A stretch of DNA of 23,525 nt from an uncultured Clostridia bacterium (lineage in GTDB: Bacteria > Bacillota > Clostridia > Lachnospirales > Anaerotignaceae): NCBI GenBank assembly GCA_910587195.1, contig CAJUKL010000011.1, positions 33,777 through 57,301 on the forward strand, given 5' to 3'. The notes beneath the pieces are model-generated. The model was given only the letters and a program-made list of their open reading frames with translations. It was not told the origin of the DNA and searched no databases. Positions 15,027-22,487 of this stretch are shown one piece after another (within the stretch, counting starts at the first letter, position 1; the number at the start of each line of letters is the position of its first letter). The translations under genes were made by a program, and so were the position numbers.

Positions 15027-15977
15027 TTACAAAAGTTTTAAAAATAATTCATATCCTTCTTTTTTCATATCCTCTTTTGGAATAAAACGTAATGCTGCAC
15101 TATTGATGCAATACCGTAAACCACCTTTTTCTATGGGGCCGTCCGTAAACACATGACCTAAATGAGCATTTCCGCATCTGCTTCTTACTTCTGTTCGAAT
15201 CATATTGTGACTTAAGTCATCATATTCTTGGAGTACATTGGGGTCGATTGGTTTTGTAAAACTTGGCCAGCCACAACCAGATTGAAATTTATCTGTAGAA
15301 CAAAACAATGGTTCTCCTGTTGTAATATCAACATAAATTCCCTCTTTTTTGGTATCACAATATAAATTTTGAAAAGGCGGCTCTGTTTCATTTTTCTGTG
15401 TTACAGCATATTGTAATGGTGTTAGCATTTGTTTTAAAGTCTGTTTATCTGGTTTATGATATTTTGTTTCATCTACAATACGCTGTTTTTGTTTTACAAT
15501 TTTTTCAATATTGATATGACAATATCCATTGGGGTTTTTGGTTAAATAATCTTGATGGTATTCCTCTGCCATACAAAAATGTTGTAAAGGTAAGTTTTCC
15601 ACAACAACTGGCTTTTGATACTGCTTTTGTAATTCCTTTAAAGATGCTGCAATAACTTCTTTTTGGCTTTCTTCCACATAATAAATGCCTGTTCGATATT
15701 GTATTCCTACATCCATCCCTTGTCTATAATGAGAAGTAGGGTCTATTGTTTGATAAAATTCCTCCAACAGCGTGGAAAGAGAAATTTTTTCACTATCAAA
15801 AATAACTTCCACCGTTTCTGCATGACCGCTGCCAGAACAAACTGCTTCGTAATCTGTTTGTTCTGTATTTCCGTTAGCATATCCTACTGTTGTATCTAAA
15901 ACGCCTTCCAAAGTTTGTAAATATTTTTCTGTTCCCCAAAAGCAGCCCCCTGCTAGATATATTTTTTGTTTTTTCAT
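15027..15977 (-). CDS. msrAB: Fused peptide-methionine sulfoxide reductase MsrA-MsrB
   Basis: A 316-residue bifunctional repair enzyme. The MsrA domain (about 1-160) has the catalytic Cys12 in GGCFWGTE and reduces Met-S-sulfoxide. The MsrB domain (about 185-316) has GCGWPSFTKP, RCGNAHLGHVFTDGP with Cys268, and the catalytic Cys290 in RYCINSAALRF, and reduces Met-R-sulfoxide. The zinc-binding CXXC pairs of some MsrB proteins are absent, as in other fused forms. Only a weak ribosome binding site (GGGTGA) precedes ATG 15977. It lies between the TPR gene and asnS on the same strand. No signal peptide, so it is cytoplasmic. Confidence 0.95.
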   Translation of the reverse strand: MKKQKIYLAGGCFWGTEKYLQTLEGVLDTTVGYANGNTEQTDYEAVCSGSGHAETVEVIFDSEKISLSTLLEEFYQTIDPTSHYRQGMDVGIQYRTGIYYVEESQKEVIAASLKELQKQYQKPVVVENLPLQHFCMAEEYHQDYLTKNPNGYCHINIEKIVKQKQRIVDETKYHKPDKQTLKQMLTPLQYAVTQKNETEPPFQNLYCDTKKEGIYVDITTGEPLFCSTDKFQSGCGWPSFTKPIDPNVLQEYDDLSHNMIRTEVRSRCGNAHLGHVFTDGPIEKGGLRYCINSAALRFIPKEDMKKEGYELFLKLL

Positions 15978-16024
15978 CTTTTATCACCCATTCTTTTTTA
16001 TGGTATCGGAAATGACAATTTTTT

Positions 16025-18811
16025 TTAGTACAAAGGTTTTCCTTTTTTAACAAGCTGATATTTTGTATTATTTTTTTCTTCTTTTAAGTATTTTAACAGC
16101 ATATCATAGCCCTTTTTACTTAATATTTTTGCCTGTTCATAGGAACACTGAATTTGATAAGATTGTTCTAAAAAAGCAATACCTTCTTCTATTTTGTCTA
16201 AAGAAAGATATAAAACACCTAATTTACTCATTAATTTTCCATAGGCTCTACTTTCTTTTCCTTTTTCCTTTCCAAATATTTCAATAGCTTTCTTGATATT
16301 TTCTTTTCCTTCTTCGTCATCTTTATCTAATTTTAAAAGAAGTTCTCCAGATTTTAACAAAACCTTTGCTAAATCAAGACTACTTCCTTGCTGTTGTCGG
16401 ATATAGTCTGCTGCTTCTTTATAATAGCTGCTTGCTTGTCCCTTTTTTTTTAAGCGTTCTGCCATTTTTCCCATTCTTTGTACTCTTTCCAAGTATAATT
16501 GATTTTTTATGATTTTTCCCGGAAATAGTTGATACCATATTTCATAATGATAAAGCGCATTTTCTAATTCTTTTAGCGCAAAATAAAAATCTCCCATTAA
16601 ACCCATTAAAATGCAATATTCTTCTCCTTCTGTAGAACCATATTCTTCTTGGTATCGAACAGCACAAGTAAGTTTTTCAAATGCTTTGTCATATTTTCTT
16701 GTTAAAAGATATAAAATTCCTATTTTTCTGAGTGCTTCCTCGTAAATATGACCTTCTCCTTGTTTTTCAGCTTTTTCTAACCAAAAAAATGCTTTGTCAT
16801 ATTTTCCAGCTCCTCCATAAAAATCACCTAAATCAATACAACATTGTAATGCTTGTGTATCTTGTTCTCCAAATTTTTCCACCCTTTCTTCATAAAAAGA
16901 TAGAAAAGATTGTTCTTCTTCTCCAAAGTCATTTTTTTGTTCTTCTTTTTTGATTCTTTCTTTGTGGAGTTTTTCTTGATTTTTTCTAGCCAATGTTAAA
17001 AGAAATGTTTTTATCATAAGCCCCCATTCCTGGTCAGCTTCTATGCCACAGCTTTCTTTTTTTTCCATTGCTTTTTCATAGTATGCCTTTGCTTTGGACG
17101 GATTTTCCATTTGTAAACAACAACTTGCCATCCAAAGTTCTAATTTTGCAGAAGCAAACCTCTTTTCTGCACTTTCTTCAAAATTCATATTATCTAATTT
17201 TTCCCAGCAGGACATAGATAATTCATAAACACCATTTTGATAAGCAACTCTTGCTAAAATTTCCATGCTCATTTTATAGCGGATATTTTCTTCTCCTAAG
17301 GTTTCTTCTTCAATCTCAACCACTTTTTGTAATGTTTTTAAAGCATTTTCCTTGTCACCTATGGTAGCATATAGTTTTCCTAAATGTGCCAATACTCTTG
17401 CATAACTAGGATGATTTTCGCCAAATAATTTTTTTTGAATCTCTAATGCTTCTTTGCAGCAGGTAATTCCATTTTTCAGTTGTTCCTTGTTATAATAAAG
17501 TTCTGCTAACATTTCCAAATTTAATACATAAGCAACATCCTCTGTTTCTTTTAACTCCCTTCTTAAAGTTCTGCTTTGTAACAAACAGCTTTCTGCTTGT
17601 TCCATTTCTCCTTTATGAAGATAAACTCTTGCCATTGCTAATAAAGTATCTGCACAGGCAATGCTTTTTCCCTGATATAATTCATTTCTCATATCCAATG
17701 CTTTTTGGTAGCATTGTAATGCTTCTTCATAGTCGCCTTTTTTATCTAAAATAGTTCCTTTGCTTAAAAGACTCAAAACATATTGCCCATGTTTTTCTCC
17801 CATTAACTGCTTTTTTAAATCTAATGCCATGTCATTATATTGTAATGCTTTTGCATAATCTTTTAGTCCACAATAATCCATTGCCATATGATTTAAACAC
17901 TCTGCATAAAAAGTATGATGTTCTCCCAAAAGATTTTTTACAATGGATTGTACTTGTTGGTGAATTTCTAGAGAACGAGAAAAATCTTCTTTTTTGGTAT
18001 ATAATGCAGCAAGGCTATTCAAATTGGTAATATATTCTAATTGACTTTCTGCAACAACCTTTTTTCTAATTTTCATTGCTTTTTCACAATAAGAAGTTGC
18101 TTTGTCCAATAAACCAGCTCTTTCACATACGGTTGCCATGCGTAAAAGATTCATCATATAATAATGGCTTTCTTCTCCACGCTCTACTTTTAAAATATCC
18201 AATGCTCTTTTTAAAACTTTTTCTGCTTTTTTATAATTTCCTTGTTTTTCATAAGAACGTCCTAAACTGGTTAAAATATCTGCTAAATCCATTTTTGAAA
18301 CGGTATTTAGTCTTTGTCCTTTTAAAAGTGCTTTATTGTGCAATTCTATTGCTTTATCATATTCTTTGATGTCCTCATAAGCATTTCCTAAATTATATAA
18401 ACTTGCTACATAATCTTCATGCCCTCTGCCCAATAATCTATCCCTAATTTCTAAAACTTGTTTTTGAAGTGTCACAGCATCTTGATATTTTGCCATATTG
18501 CTATATGTGATTGCCAAATTATTTAAGGTATCACTATAAGAGCTACATTCTCCACCGATTTCTCTTTTTAAATTTGCAGCTTCTTTATAATATTTTTGTG
18601 CCTTTTCATACATACAAACATCATCAAATGCAATCGCCAAATTATTCACATCAATGGCATATTCCATTGTATTACAATCGTTGTTTTCTCTGTATAAATC
18701 ATATATCTTTTTGCCTAAAGCGATTGCTTCCATATATTCTCCGTTTTGGTGAGCTTCTTGAAATTCTCGCCTTAATTTCATAATTTCTCCAATATAAAAA
18801 GCCATACACAT
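16025..18811 (-). CDS. Large tetratricopeptide repeat (TPR) protein
   Basis: A 928-residue soluble protein made almost entirely of TPR units spaced about 42 residues apart, of the kinesin-light-chain/TPR_12 type (for example LNNLAITYSNMAKYQDAVTL, LYNLGNAYEDIKEYDKAIEL and YARVLAHLGKLYATIGDKENAL). The central region near residues 640-670 is Lys/Glu-rich and less regular. There is no signal peptide, membrane segment or enzyme domain, so it is probably a scaffold; the partner is unknown. The start is uncertain between ATG 18811 and ATG 18805, four or ten bases after AAGGA; the TTG at 18814 is less likely. It lies 20 bases after recX, likely on the same transcript. Confidence 0.9.
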   Translation of the reverse strand: MCMAFYIGEIMKLRREFQEAHQNGEYMEAIALGKKIYDLYRENNDCNTMEYAIDVNNLAIAFDDVCMYEKAQKYYKEAANLKREIGGECSSYSDTLNNLAITYSNMAKYQDAVTLQKQVLEIRDRLLGRGHEDYVASLYNLGNAYEDIKEYDKAIELHNKALLKGQRLNTVSKMDLADILTSLGRSYEKQGNYKKAEKVLKRALDILKVERGEESHYYMMNLLRMATVCERAGLLDKATSYCEKAMKIRKKVVAESQLEYITNLNSLAALYTKKEDFSRSLEIHQQVQSIVKNLLGEHHTFYAECLNHMAMDYCGLKDYAKALQYNDMALDLKKQLMGEKHGQYVLSLLSKGTILDKKGDYEEALQCYQKALDMRNELYQGKSIACADTLLAMARVYLHKGEMEQAESCLLQSRTLRRELKETEDVAYVLNLEMLAELYYNKEQLKNGITCCKEALEIQKKLFGENHPSYARVLAHLGKLYATIGDKENALKTLQKVVEIEEETLGEENIRYKMSMEILARVAYQNGVYELSMSCWEKLDNMNFEESAEKRFASAKLELWMASCCLQMENPSKAKAYYEKAMEKKESCGIEADQEWGLMIKTFLLTLARKNQEKLHKERIKKEEQKNDFGEEEQSFLSFYEERVEKFGEQDTQALQCCIDLGDFYGGAGKYDKAFFWLEKAEKQGEGHIYEEALRKIGILYLLTRKYDKAFEKLTCAVRYQEEYGSTEGEEYCILMGLMGDFYFALKELENALYHYEIWYQLFPGKIIKNQLYLERVQRMGKMAERLKKKGQASSYYKEAADYIRQQQGSSLDLAKVLLKSGELLLKLDKDDEEGKENIKKAIEIFGKEKGKESRAYGKLMSKLGVLYLSLDKIEEGIAFLEQSYQIQCSYEQAKILSKKGYDMLLKYLKEEKNNTKYQLVKKGKPLY

Positions 18812-18831
18812 CAAATCCTTTCCATTTACTT

Positions 18832-19449
18832 TTATTGCTTTAAAACATAGGAAAAGGCTTCTTTTATTATATCATAGGAATATCCTCTGCGTTGCAAAAA
18901 TGCAAAAAGTCTTTTTTTTTCTTTTTCGTCAATCGTATCAAAACGAGCGCATTTTTTTTCTAATAATCTAACAGCATCACCAAACTCATCTATATCCATT
19001 TGTTCTAATGTTTTACAAATAATACTTTCTTGGATTCCTTTTTGTTTTAGTTCCATTTTTAATACATAACTTCCTTTGGGATTGCAGTGCAATCTTTGTG
19101 TTATATAACTTTTACAATATTGTATGTCATCCACATAATGATATGCAATTAAAAATTCCAACACACGCTCTATGATTTCTTGTGTAAATTCTTTTTCTTG
19201 TAATTTTTTACGCACTTCTGTTTCTGTTCGCATTTTATACCCAATGTAATGCAATGCTATATCCTGCGCTTTCACATAAACCAATTCATTTTGTATAAAG
19301 TCAAATTTTTCCTGTGAGATTTCTTCCCCTTCTTTTAGCTTAAAATAAAGAATATCCTGTAAAATTAAGCCAAAAGCGAAAGTATCATCAATAAATATAG
19401 AATATCTATCAGGATGGTGTACCTGCTGTGTAATCGCTGTAATCTTCAA
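18832..19449 (-). CDS. recX: Regulatory protein RecX
   Basis: A 205-residue RecX homologue, which modulates RecA filaments. Family pattern: KITAITQQVHHPDRYSIFID at the N-terminus, then three-helix repeats with ALHYIGYKMRTETEVRKKL, VLEFLIAYHYVDDIQYCKSY and LKQKGI. The start is TTG 19449, nine bases after AGGAG; the frame is open to another TTG at 19476, but that overlaps the ribosome binding site region and adds residues foreign to RecX. No recA is in the window. It starts a minus-strand series with the TPR, msrAB and asnS genes. Confidence 0.9.
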   Translation of the reverse strand: MKITAITQQVHHPDRYSIFIDDTFAFGLILQDILYFKLKEGEEISQEKFDFIQNELVYVKAQDIALHYIGYKMRTETEVRKKLQEKEFTQEIIERVLEFLIAYHYVDDIQYCKSYITQRLHCNPKGSYVLKMELKQKGIQESIICKTLEQMDIDEFGDAVRLLEKKCARFDTIDEKEKKRLFAFLQRRGYSYDIIKEAFSYVLKQ

Positions 19450-19512
19450 TAGAACCCTCTCCTTTGTTCCCCTCAATTTATAATCATAACATAAAATAAC
19501 GCTAAAATAAAT

Positions 19513-19538
19513 AAAAGCAGGTATTTTCTCCTGCTTTT
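19513..19538 (-). terminator. Intrinsic terminator after the lipoprotein-like gene
   Basis: A perfect 9-bp stem AAAAGCAGG (19513-19521)/CCTGCTTTT (19530-19538) with an 8-nt loop sits five bases beyond the stop codon of the gene at 19543. Read on the minus strand the stem ends in TTTT followed by ATTTATTTT. It separates that gene from recX. Confidence 0.8.
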
Positions 19539-19542
19539 TTTA

Positions 19543-20091
19543 TTATTCTTGTTCTATATCAAAATTAATATAATATGTATTTCCTACAAAATTATCATCC
19601 CATAATTCATAGTATTTTAATTGATAATTGGTTACCATCCTAGGTGTAATAAAGATTAAATTTCCTGTTTTGCTTTCACCATATTTTAAATCATAGCTAT
19701 CGGGTAACTGTTCTTCATAAAATTGATATTCTGGGAATGTTGTTTCTCCTTCTAAGTCTGCCCAAGTGAGTTCAAAATCATCACAAAGCATTTTGATACT
19801 TTCAAAATTTTCGTCTGTATCTTCTATTGTTACATTTAAAACAATAAATTGATGGGCAATATCCTCTGGAACATAACCTTCAATTTCACTTTCTGTTGTG
19901 ATACTATTTATTTTTAGATTAAAAAATGCCGTTTCGATTGTATCATCTGGAGAATATACTTTTTCTTTTCCATATTCTCTGCCTTCTGCTTTCCAATCTG
20001 TTGCAAGTTTTTTTACTTTTTCCTGCACCACACAGCCTGTATTAAAAAAAGCGAAAAAGAAAGAAAGGAAAATAATTGCAAGTTTTTTCAT
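19543..20091 (-). CDS. Putative exported lipoprotein, DUF4352-like
   Basis: A 182-residue protein with a signal sequence (MKKLAIIFLSFFFAFF) and a Cys20 in FNTGC that may be lipid-modified, though the -3 residue is Asn and not the canonical Leu, so the lipobox is weak. The mature part resembles the immunoglobulin-like DUF4352 fold: DTIETAFFNLKINSITT, then HQFIVLNVTIEDTDENFES and a late GNLIFITP. Such proteins sit on the outer face of the membrane, with unknown ligands. It has its own strong promoter and terminator, so it is a single-gene unit. Start ATG 20091 follows AGGTGGTGAG. Confidence 0.78.
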   Translation of the reverse strand: MKKLAIIFLSFFFAFFNTGCVVQEKVKKLATDWKAEGREYGKEKVYSPDDTIETAFFNLKINSITTESEIEGYVPEDIAHQFIVLNVTIEDTDENFESIKMLCDDFELTWADLEGETTFPEYQFYEEQLPDSYDLKYGESKTGNLIFITPRMVTNYQLKYYELWDDNFVGNTYYINFDIEQE

Positions 20092-20118
20092 GTTTTTCTC
20101 ACCACCTTTTTTCCATTT

Positions 20119-20147
20119 ATTATAAAGTGAGAATGAAAAATAGTCAA
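20119..20147 (-). promoter_or_regulatory. Promoter of the DUF4352-like gene
   Basis: On the minus strand TTGACT (complement of 20142-20147) and a consensus TATAAT (complement of 20119-20124) are exactly 17 bp apart. The transcript would begin about 20 bases before the start codon, leaving a short leader with just the ribosome binding site. Confidence 0.85.
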
Positions 20148-20167
20148 AGGTTTCTTTTTACAGGTCA

Positions 20168-20200
20168 TAAAAAGAGCCATTATCTGGTCAGATAATGGCT
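20168..20200 (-). terminator. Minus-strand intrinsic terminator-like hairpin
   Basis: A perfect 12-bp stem AGCCATTATCTG (20175-20186)/CAGATAATGGCT (20189-20200) with a 2-nt loop is followed on the minus strand by CTTTTTATG. No minus-strand gene lies upstream of it, only repeat copy D, so it would stop transcripts coming out of the repeat before the next promoter. It could also be an operator-type palindrome. Confidence 0.55.
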
Positions 20201-20239
20201 TCAATGTGTTAAAAAAGTTTAGTATGGACTTGACAAAAG

Positions 20240-20622
20240 TTGAACCTTCTTGGGAAAACTTTTAAAAGTTCCTCCAGGTCTACACTTCGTTCCAGTCGGT
20301 TCTAAACGAACGTCCACCGGATGTTTAGAACTCTCTTTAAAAACACGCTTGCAAACGTAAAAGACCTTGAGAGCTCTGGTCTCCATTTCATTCCGGTCGT
20401 TGCAGAACAAACGTCCACTGAACGTTTTGCAACTTAAACTCTCGCAAGCCCTTTGAAAATGGCTTGCCCCTAAACTTTTCCTTTTGCATACAGAACAGAA
20501 CAAATTTTTTAACGTATGGTGCGTTCATCTACAACAACCATTCAACTCTAACACACGGCAGCGAAACGCTAGTTTCGTACAAAGTTCTTTGCTAAGCTTT
20601 CTTTCAAGAAAGCGTCAAGAAA
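20240..20622 (+). repeat. Dispersed intergenic hairpin repeat, copy D (with inserted second loop module)
   Basis: Same order and orientation as copy B: an H1-like palindrome (20250-20274), HA with arms GTTCTAAAC (20299-20307)/GTTTAGAAC (20323-20331), a decayed H2, H4 with arms from GCAAGCCC (20444-20467), H5 CGAAAC/GTTTCG (20562-20577) and H6 (20596-20613). Where copy B has H3, this copy carries a second HA-like module: GTTGCAGAAC (20399-20408)/GTTTTGCAAC (20424-20433). At its right edge an 11-bp unit TCAAGAAAGCG is tandemly duplicated (20604-20625). A 94-codon minus-strand ORF across it (20219-20503) is not credible as a gene. Confidence 0.8.
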
Positions 20623-20625
20623 GCG

Positions 20626-20654
20626 TTGACAAAATAATCCATTTATAGTAACAT
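20626..20654 (+). promoter_or_regulatory. Promoter of fhs-folD
   Basis: A consensus -35 TTGACA (20626-20631) lies 17 bp from TAACAT (20649-20654). The predicted start near 20660 coincides with the beginning of the ZTP riboswitch. The -35 box directly follows the last base of repeat copy D. Confidence 0.7.
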
Positions 20655-20659
20655 AATTT

Positions 20660-20733
20660 TAATGTCATATGACTGACGGAAGTGGAATAAAACCACGTGG
20701 AGTATGACAAAATAATGCCGACCGTCTGGGCAA
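20660..20733 (+). promoter_or_regulatory. ZTP (pfl) riboswitch aptamer
   Basis: The aptamer matches the ZTP/ZMP class, which senses 5-aminoimidazole-4-carboxamide ribotides that pile up when 10-formyl-THF is short. P1: GTCATA (20664-20669)/TATGAC (20703-20708). Next come GACTG and the hairpin GTGG (20682-20685)/CCAC (20693-20696) leading into ACCACGTGGAG. Finally there is the class-defining CCGACCGTCTGGGCA (20718-20732). Its position before fhs-folD, which make 10-formyl-THF, is the canonical context. The overlapping terminator makes it a transcriptional ON switch. Confidence 0.93.
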
Positions 20734-20757
20734 ATTGCTCAGCCTGTCGGTTTTTTT
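20717..20757 (+). terminator. Riboswitch-controlled terminator
   Basis: CCGAC (20718-20722) pairs with GTCGG (20746-20750), with inner CTG/CAG and GCAA/TTGC pairs, followed by seven T (20751-20757). The left arm is the conserved 3' half of the ZTP aptamer, so ligand binding and terminator formation exclude each other. Confidence 0.9.
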
Positions 20758-20787
20758 GATAGTAGAAAATAAAGGAGGATTTTTTTT

Positions 20788-22458
20788 ATGAAAACAGATT
20801 TACAGATTGCACAAGAGTGTACAATGGAGCATATTGAAAAAATTGCACAAAAAGCAGGGATTCCAACAGAATACATTGCATGTTATGGAAAATATAAAGC
20901 AAAAATTAGCAACGAATATTATGATAAAATAAAGGACAAAGAAGATGGAAAATTGATTCTAGTAACTGCTATCAATCCAACACCCGCAGGAGAAGGCAAA
21001 ACAACAGTTACGATTGGTTTAACACAAGCACTTCAAAAATTAGGAAAAAATGCGATTGCAGCGTTAAGAGAACCTTCTCTTGGGCCTTGCATGGGCATTA
21101 AAGGAGGAGCCGCAGGTGGCGGTTATGCACAGGTTGTGCCAATGGAAGATATTAATTTACATTTTACAGGAGATTTGCATGCCATTACTACCGCCAATAA
21201 TTTGCTTTCTGCTATGATAGATAATCATATTCAGCAGGGAAATGCTTGTAATATTGATGTAAGAAGAATTGTATGGAAACGCGTTTTAGATATGAATGAT
21301 AGAGCCTTGCGTCAAATTGTTGTCGGATTAGGTGGAAAAGCACATGGTGTGCCTCGGGAAGATGGTTTTCAAATTACCGTTGCTTCTGAAATTATGGCAA
21401 TTTTTTGTTTAGCAAAAGACTTAAAAGATTTAAAAGAAATGTTAGGTAAAATTATAATTGGCTATACTTATGATGATAAAGCAGTAACAGCGCATGATAT
21501 TGGTGCAGATGGTGCAATGACTGCCTTGTTAAAAGATGCCTTACAACCAAACTTGGTACAAACATTGGAAAATACACCTGCATTAATTCATGGTGGTCCA
21601 TTTGCTAATATTGCTCATGGCTGTAATAGTGTAAGAGCAACCAAAACAGCCTTAAAATTAGCAGATTATGTGATTACAGAAGCTGGATTCGGTGCGGATT
21701 TGGGCGCAGAAAAGTTTTTTGACATTAAGTGTCGTAAAACAGGCTTAAAACCAGATGCAGTTGTATTGGTTGCAACGGTAAGAGCCTTAAAATATAATGG
21801 TGGTGTTGCAAAAGCAGATTTAAGTAAAGAAAATTTAGAGGCATTAAAAAAAGGCTTTGTAAACTTGGAAAAACATATTGAAAATATACAAAAATTTAAA
21901 GTGCCAGTTGTAGTAACTTTAAATCATTTTGTGGCAGATACAGAAGCAGAAGTGGCTTATGTCAAAGAGCGTTGTGAAGCATTGGGCGCAGATTTTGAGG
22001 TGGCTCATGTATGGGCAGAAGGTGGTGCTGGTGGACAGGCTTTAGCAAAAAAGGTTTTGCAAACATTAGAAACCAAAAAAAGCAATTTTACACTGTTGTA
22101 TCCAGATGATTTAACCATCGAACAAAAAATTAATCAAGTTTGTAAAGAAATCTATGGAGCAGGTACTGTAAACTTTACAGCAGCAGCGAAAAAAACATTA
22201 GAGCAGATTAAAAAATTAGGTTTTGAGCATTTTCCGGTATGTATGGCAAAGACACAATATTCTCTTTCTGATGACCCAAATGTTTTAGGCAGACCAGAAG
22301 ATTTTACAGTAACTGTCAAAGAAATTAGAATTTCTGCTGGTGCTGGATTTATTGTAGCACTTTTAGGTGATATTATGACAATGCCGGGACTTCCCAAAGC
22401 ACCTGCTGCACTCAATATTGATGTTGATGACAATGGTAATATTACAGGTTTATTTTAA
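20788..22458 (+). CDS. fhs: Formate-tetrahydrofolate ligase
   Basis: A 556-residue enzyme joining formate to THF with ATP to give 10-formyl-THF, used for purine synthesis and, in acetogens, the Wood-Ljungdahl methyl branch. The nucleotide-binding motif NPTPAGEGKT is at residues 63-72, followed by REPSLGPCMGIKGGAAGGG and NLHFTGDLHAI; the length is typical. The ATG at 20788 follows AAAGGAGG by nine bases. Expression is under the ZTP riboswitch, and folD follows 29 bases later. Its presence alone does not show acetogenesis, since many clostridia use it in biosynthesis or purine breakdown. Confidence 0.97.
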   Translation: MKTDLQIAQECTMEHIEKIAQKAGIPTEYIACYGKYKAKISNEYYDKIKDKEDGKLILVTAINPTPAGEGKTTVTIGLTQALQKLGKNAIAALREPSLGPCMGIKGGAAGGGYAQVVPMEDINLHFTGDLHAITTANNLLSAMIDNHIQQGNACNIDVRRIVWKRVLDMNDRALRQIVVGLGGKAHGVPREDGFQITVASEIMAIFCLAKDLKDLKEMLGKIIIGYTYDDKAVTAHDIGADGAMTALLKDALQPNLVQTLENTPALIHGGPFANIAHGCNSVRATKTALKLADYVITEAGFGADLGAEKFFDIKCRKTGLKPDAVVLVATVRALKYNGGVAKADLSKENLEALKKGFVNLEKHIENIQKFKVPVVVTLNHFVADTEAEVAYVKERCEALGADFEVAHVWAEGGAGGQALAKKVLQTLETKKSNFTLLYPDDLTIEQKINQVCKEIYGAGTVNFTAAAKKTLEQIKKLGFEHFPVCMAKTQYSLSDDPNVLGRPEDFTVTVKEIRISAGAGFIVALLGDIMTMPGLPKAPAALNIDVDDNGNITGLF

Positions 22459-22487
22459 GGTTTAACATTTTACGGAGGGGTTATAGC

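Noticed and set aside
20219..20503. 94-codon minus-strand ORF
   Set aside because: It lies wholly across repeat copy D, has no ribosome binding site support, and reads through hairpin arms; its composition is unlike the neighbouring proteins.
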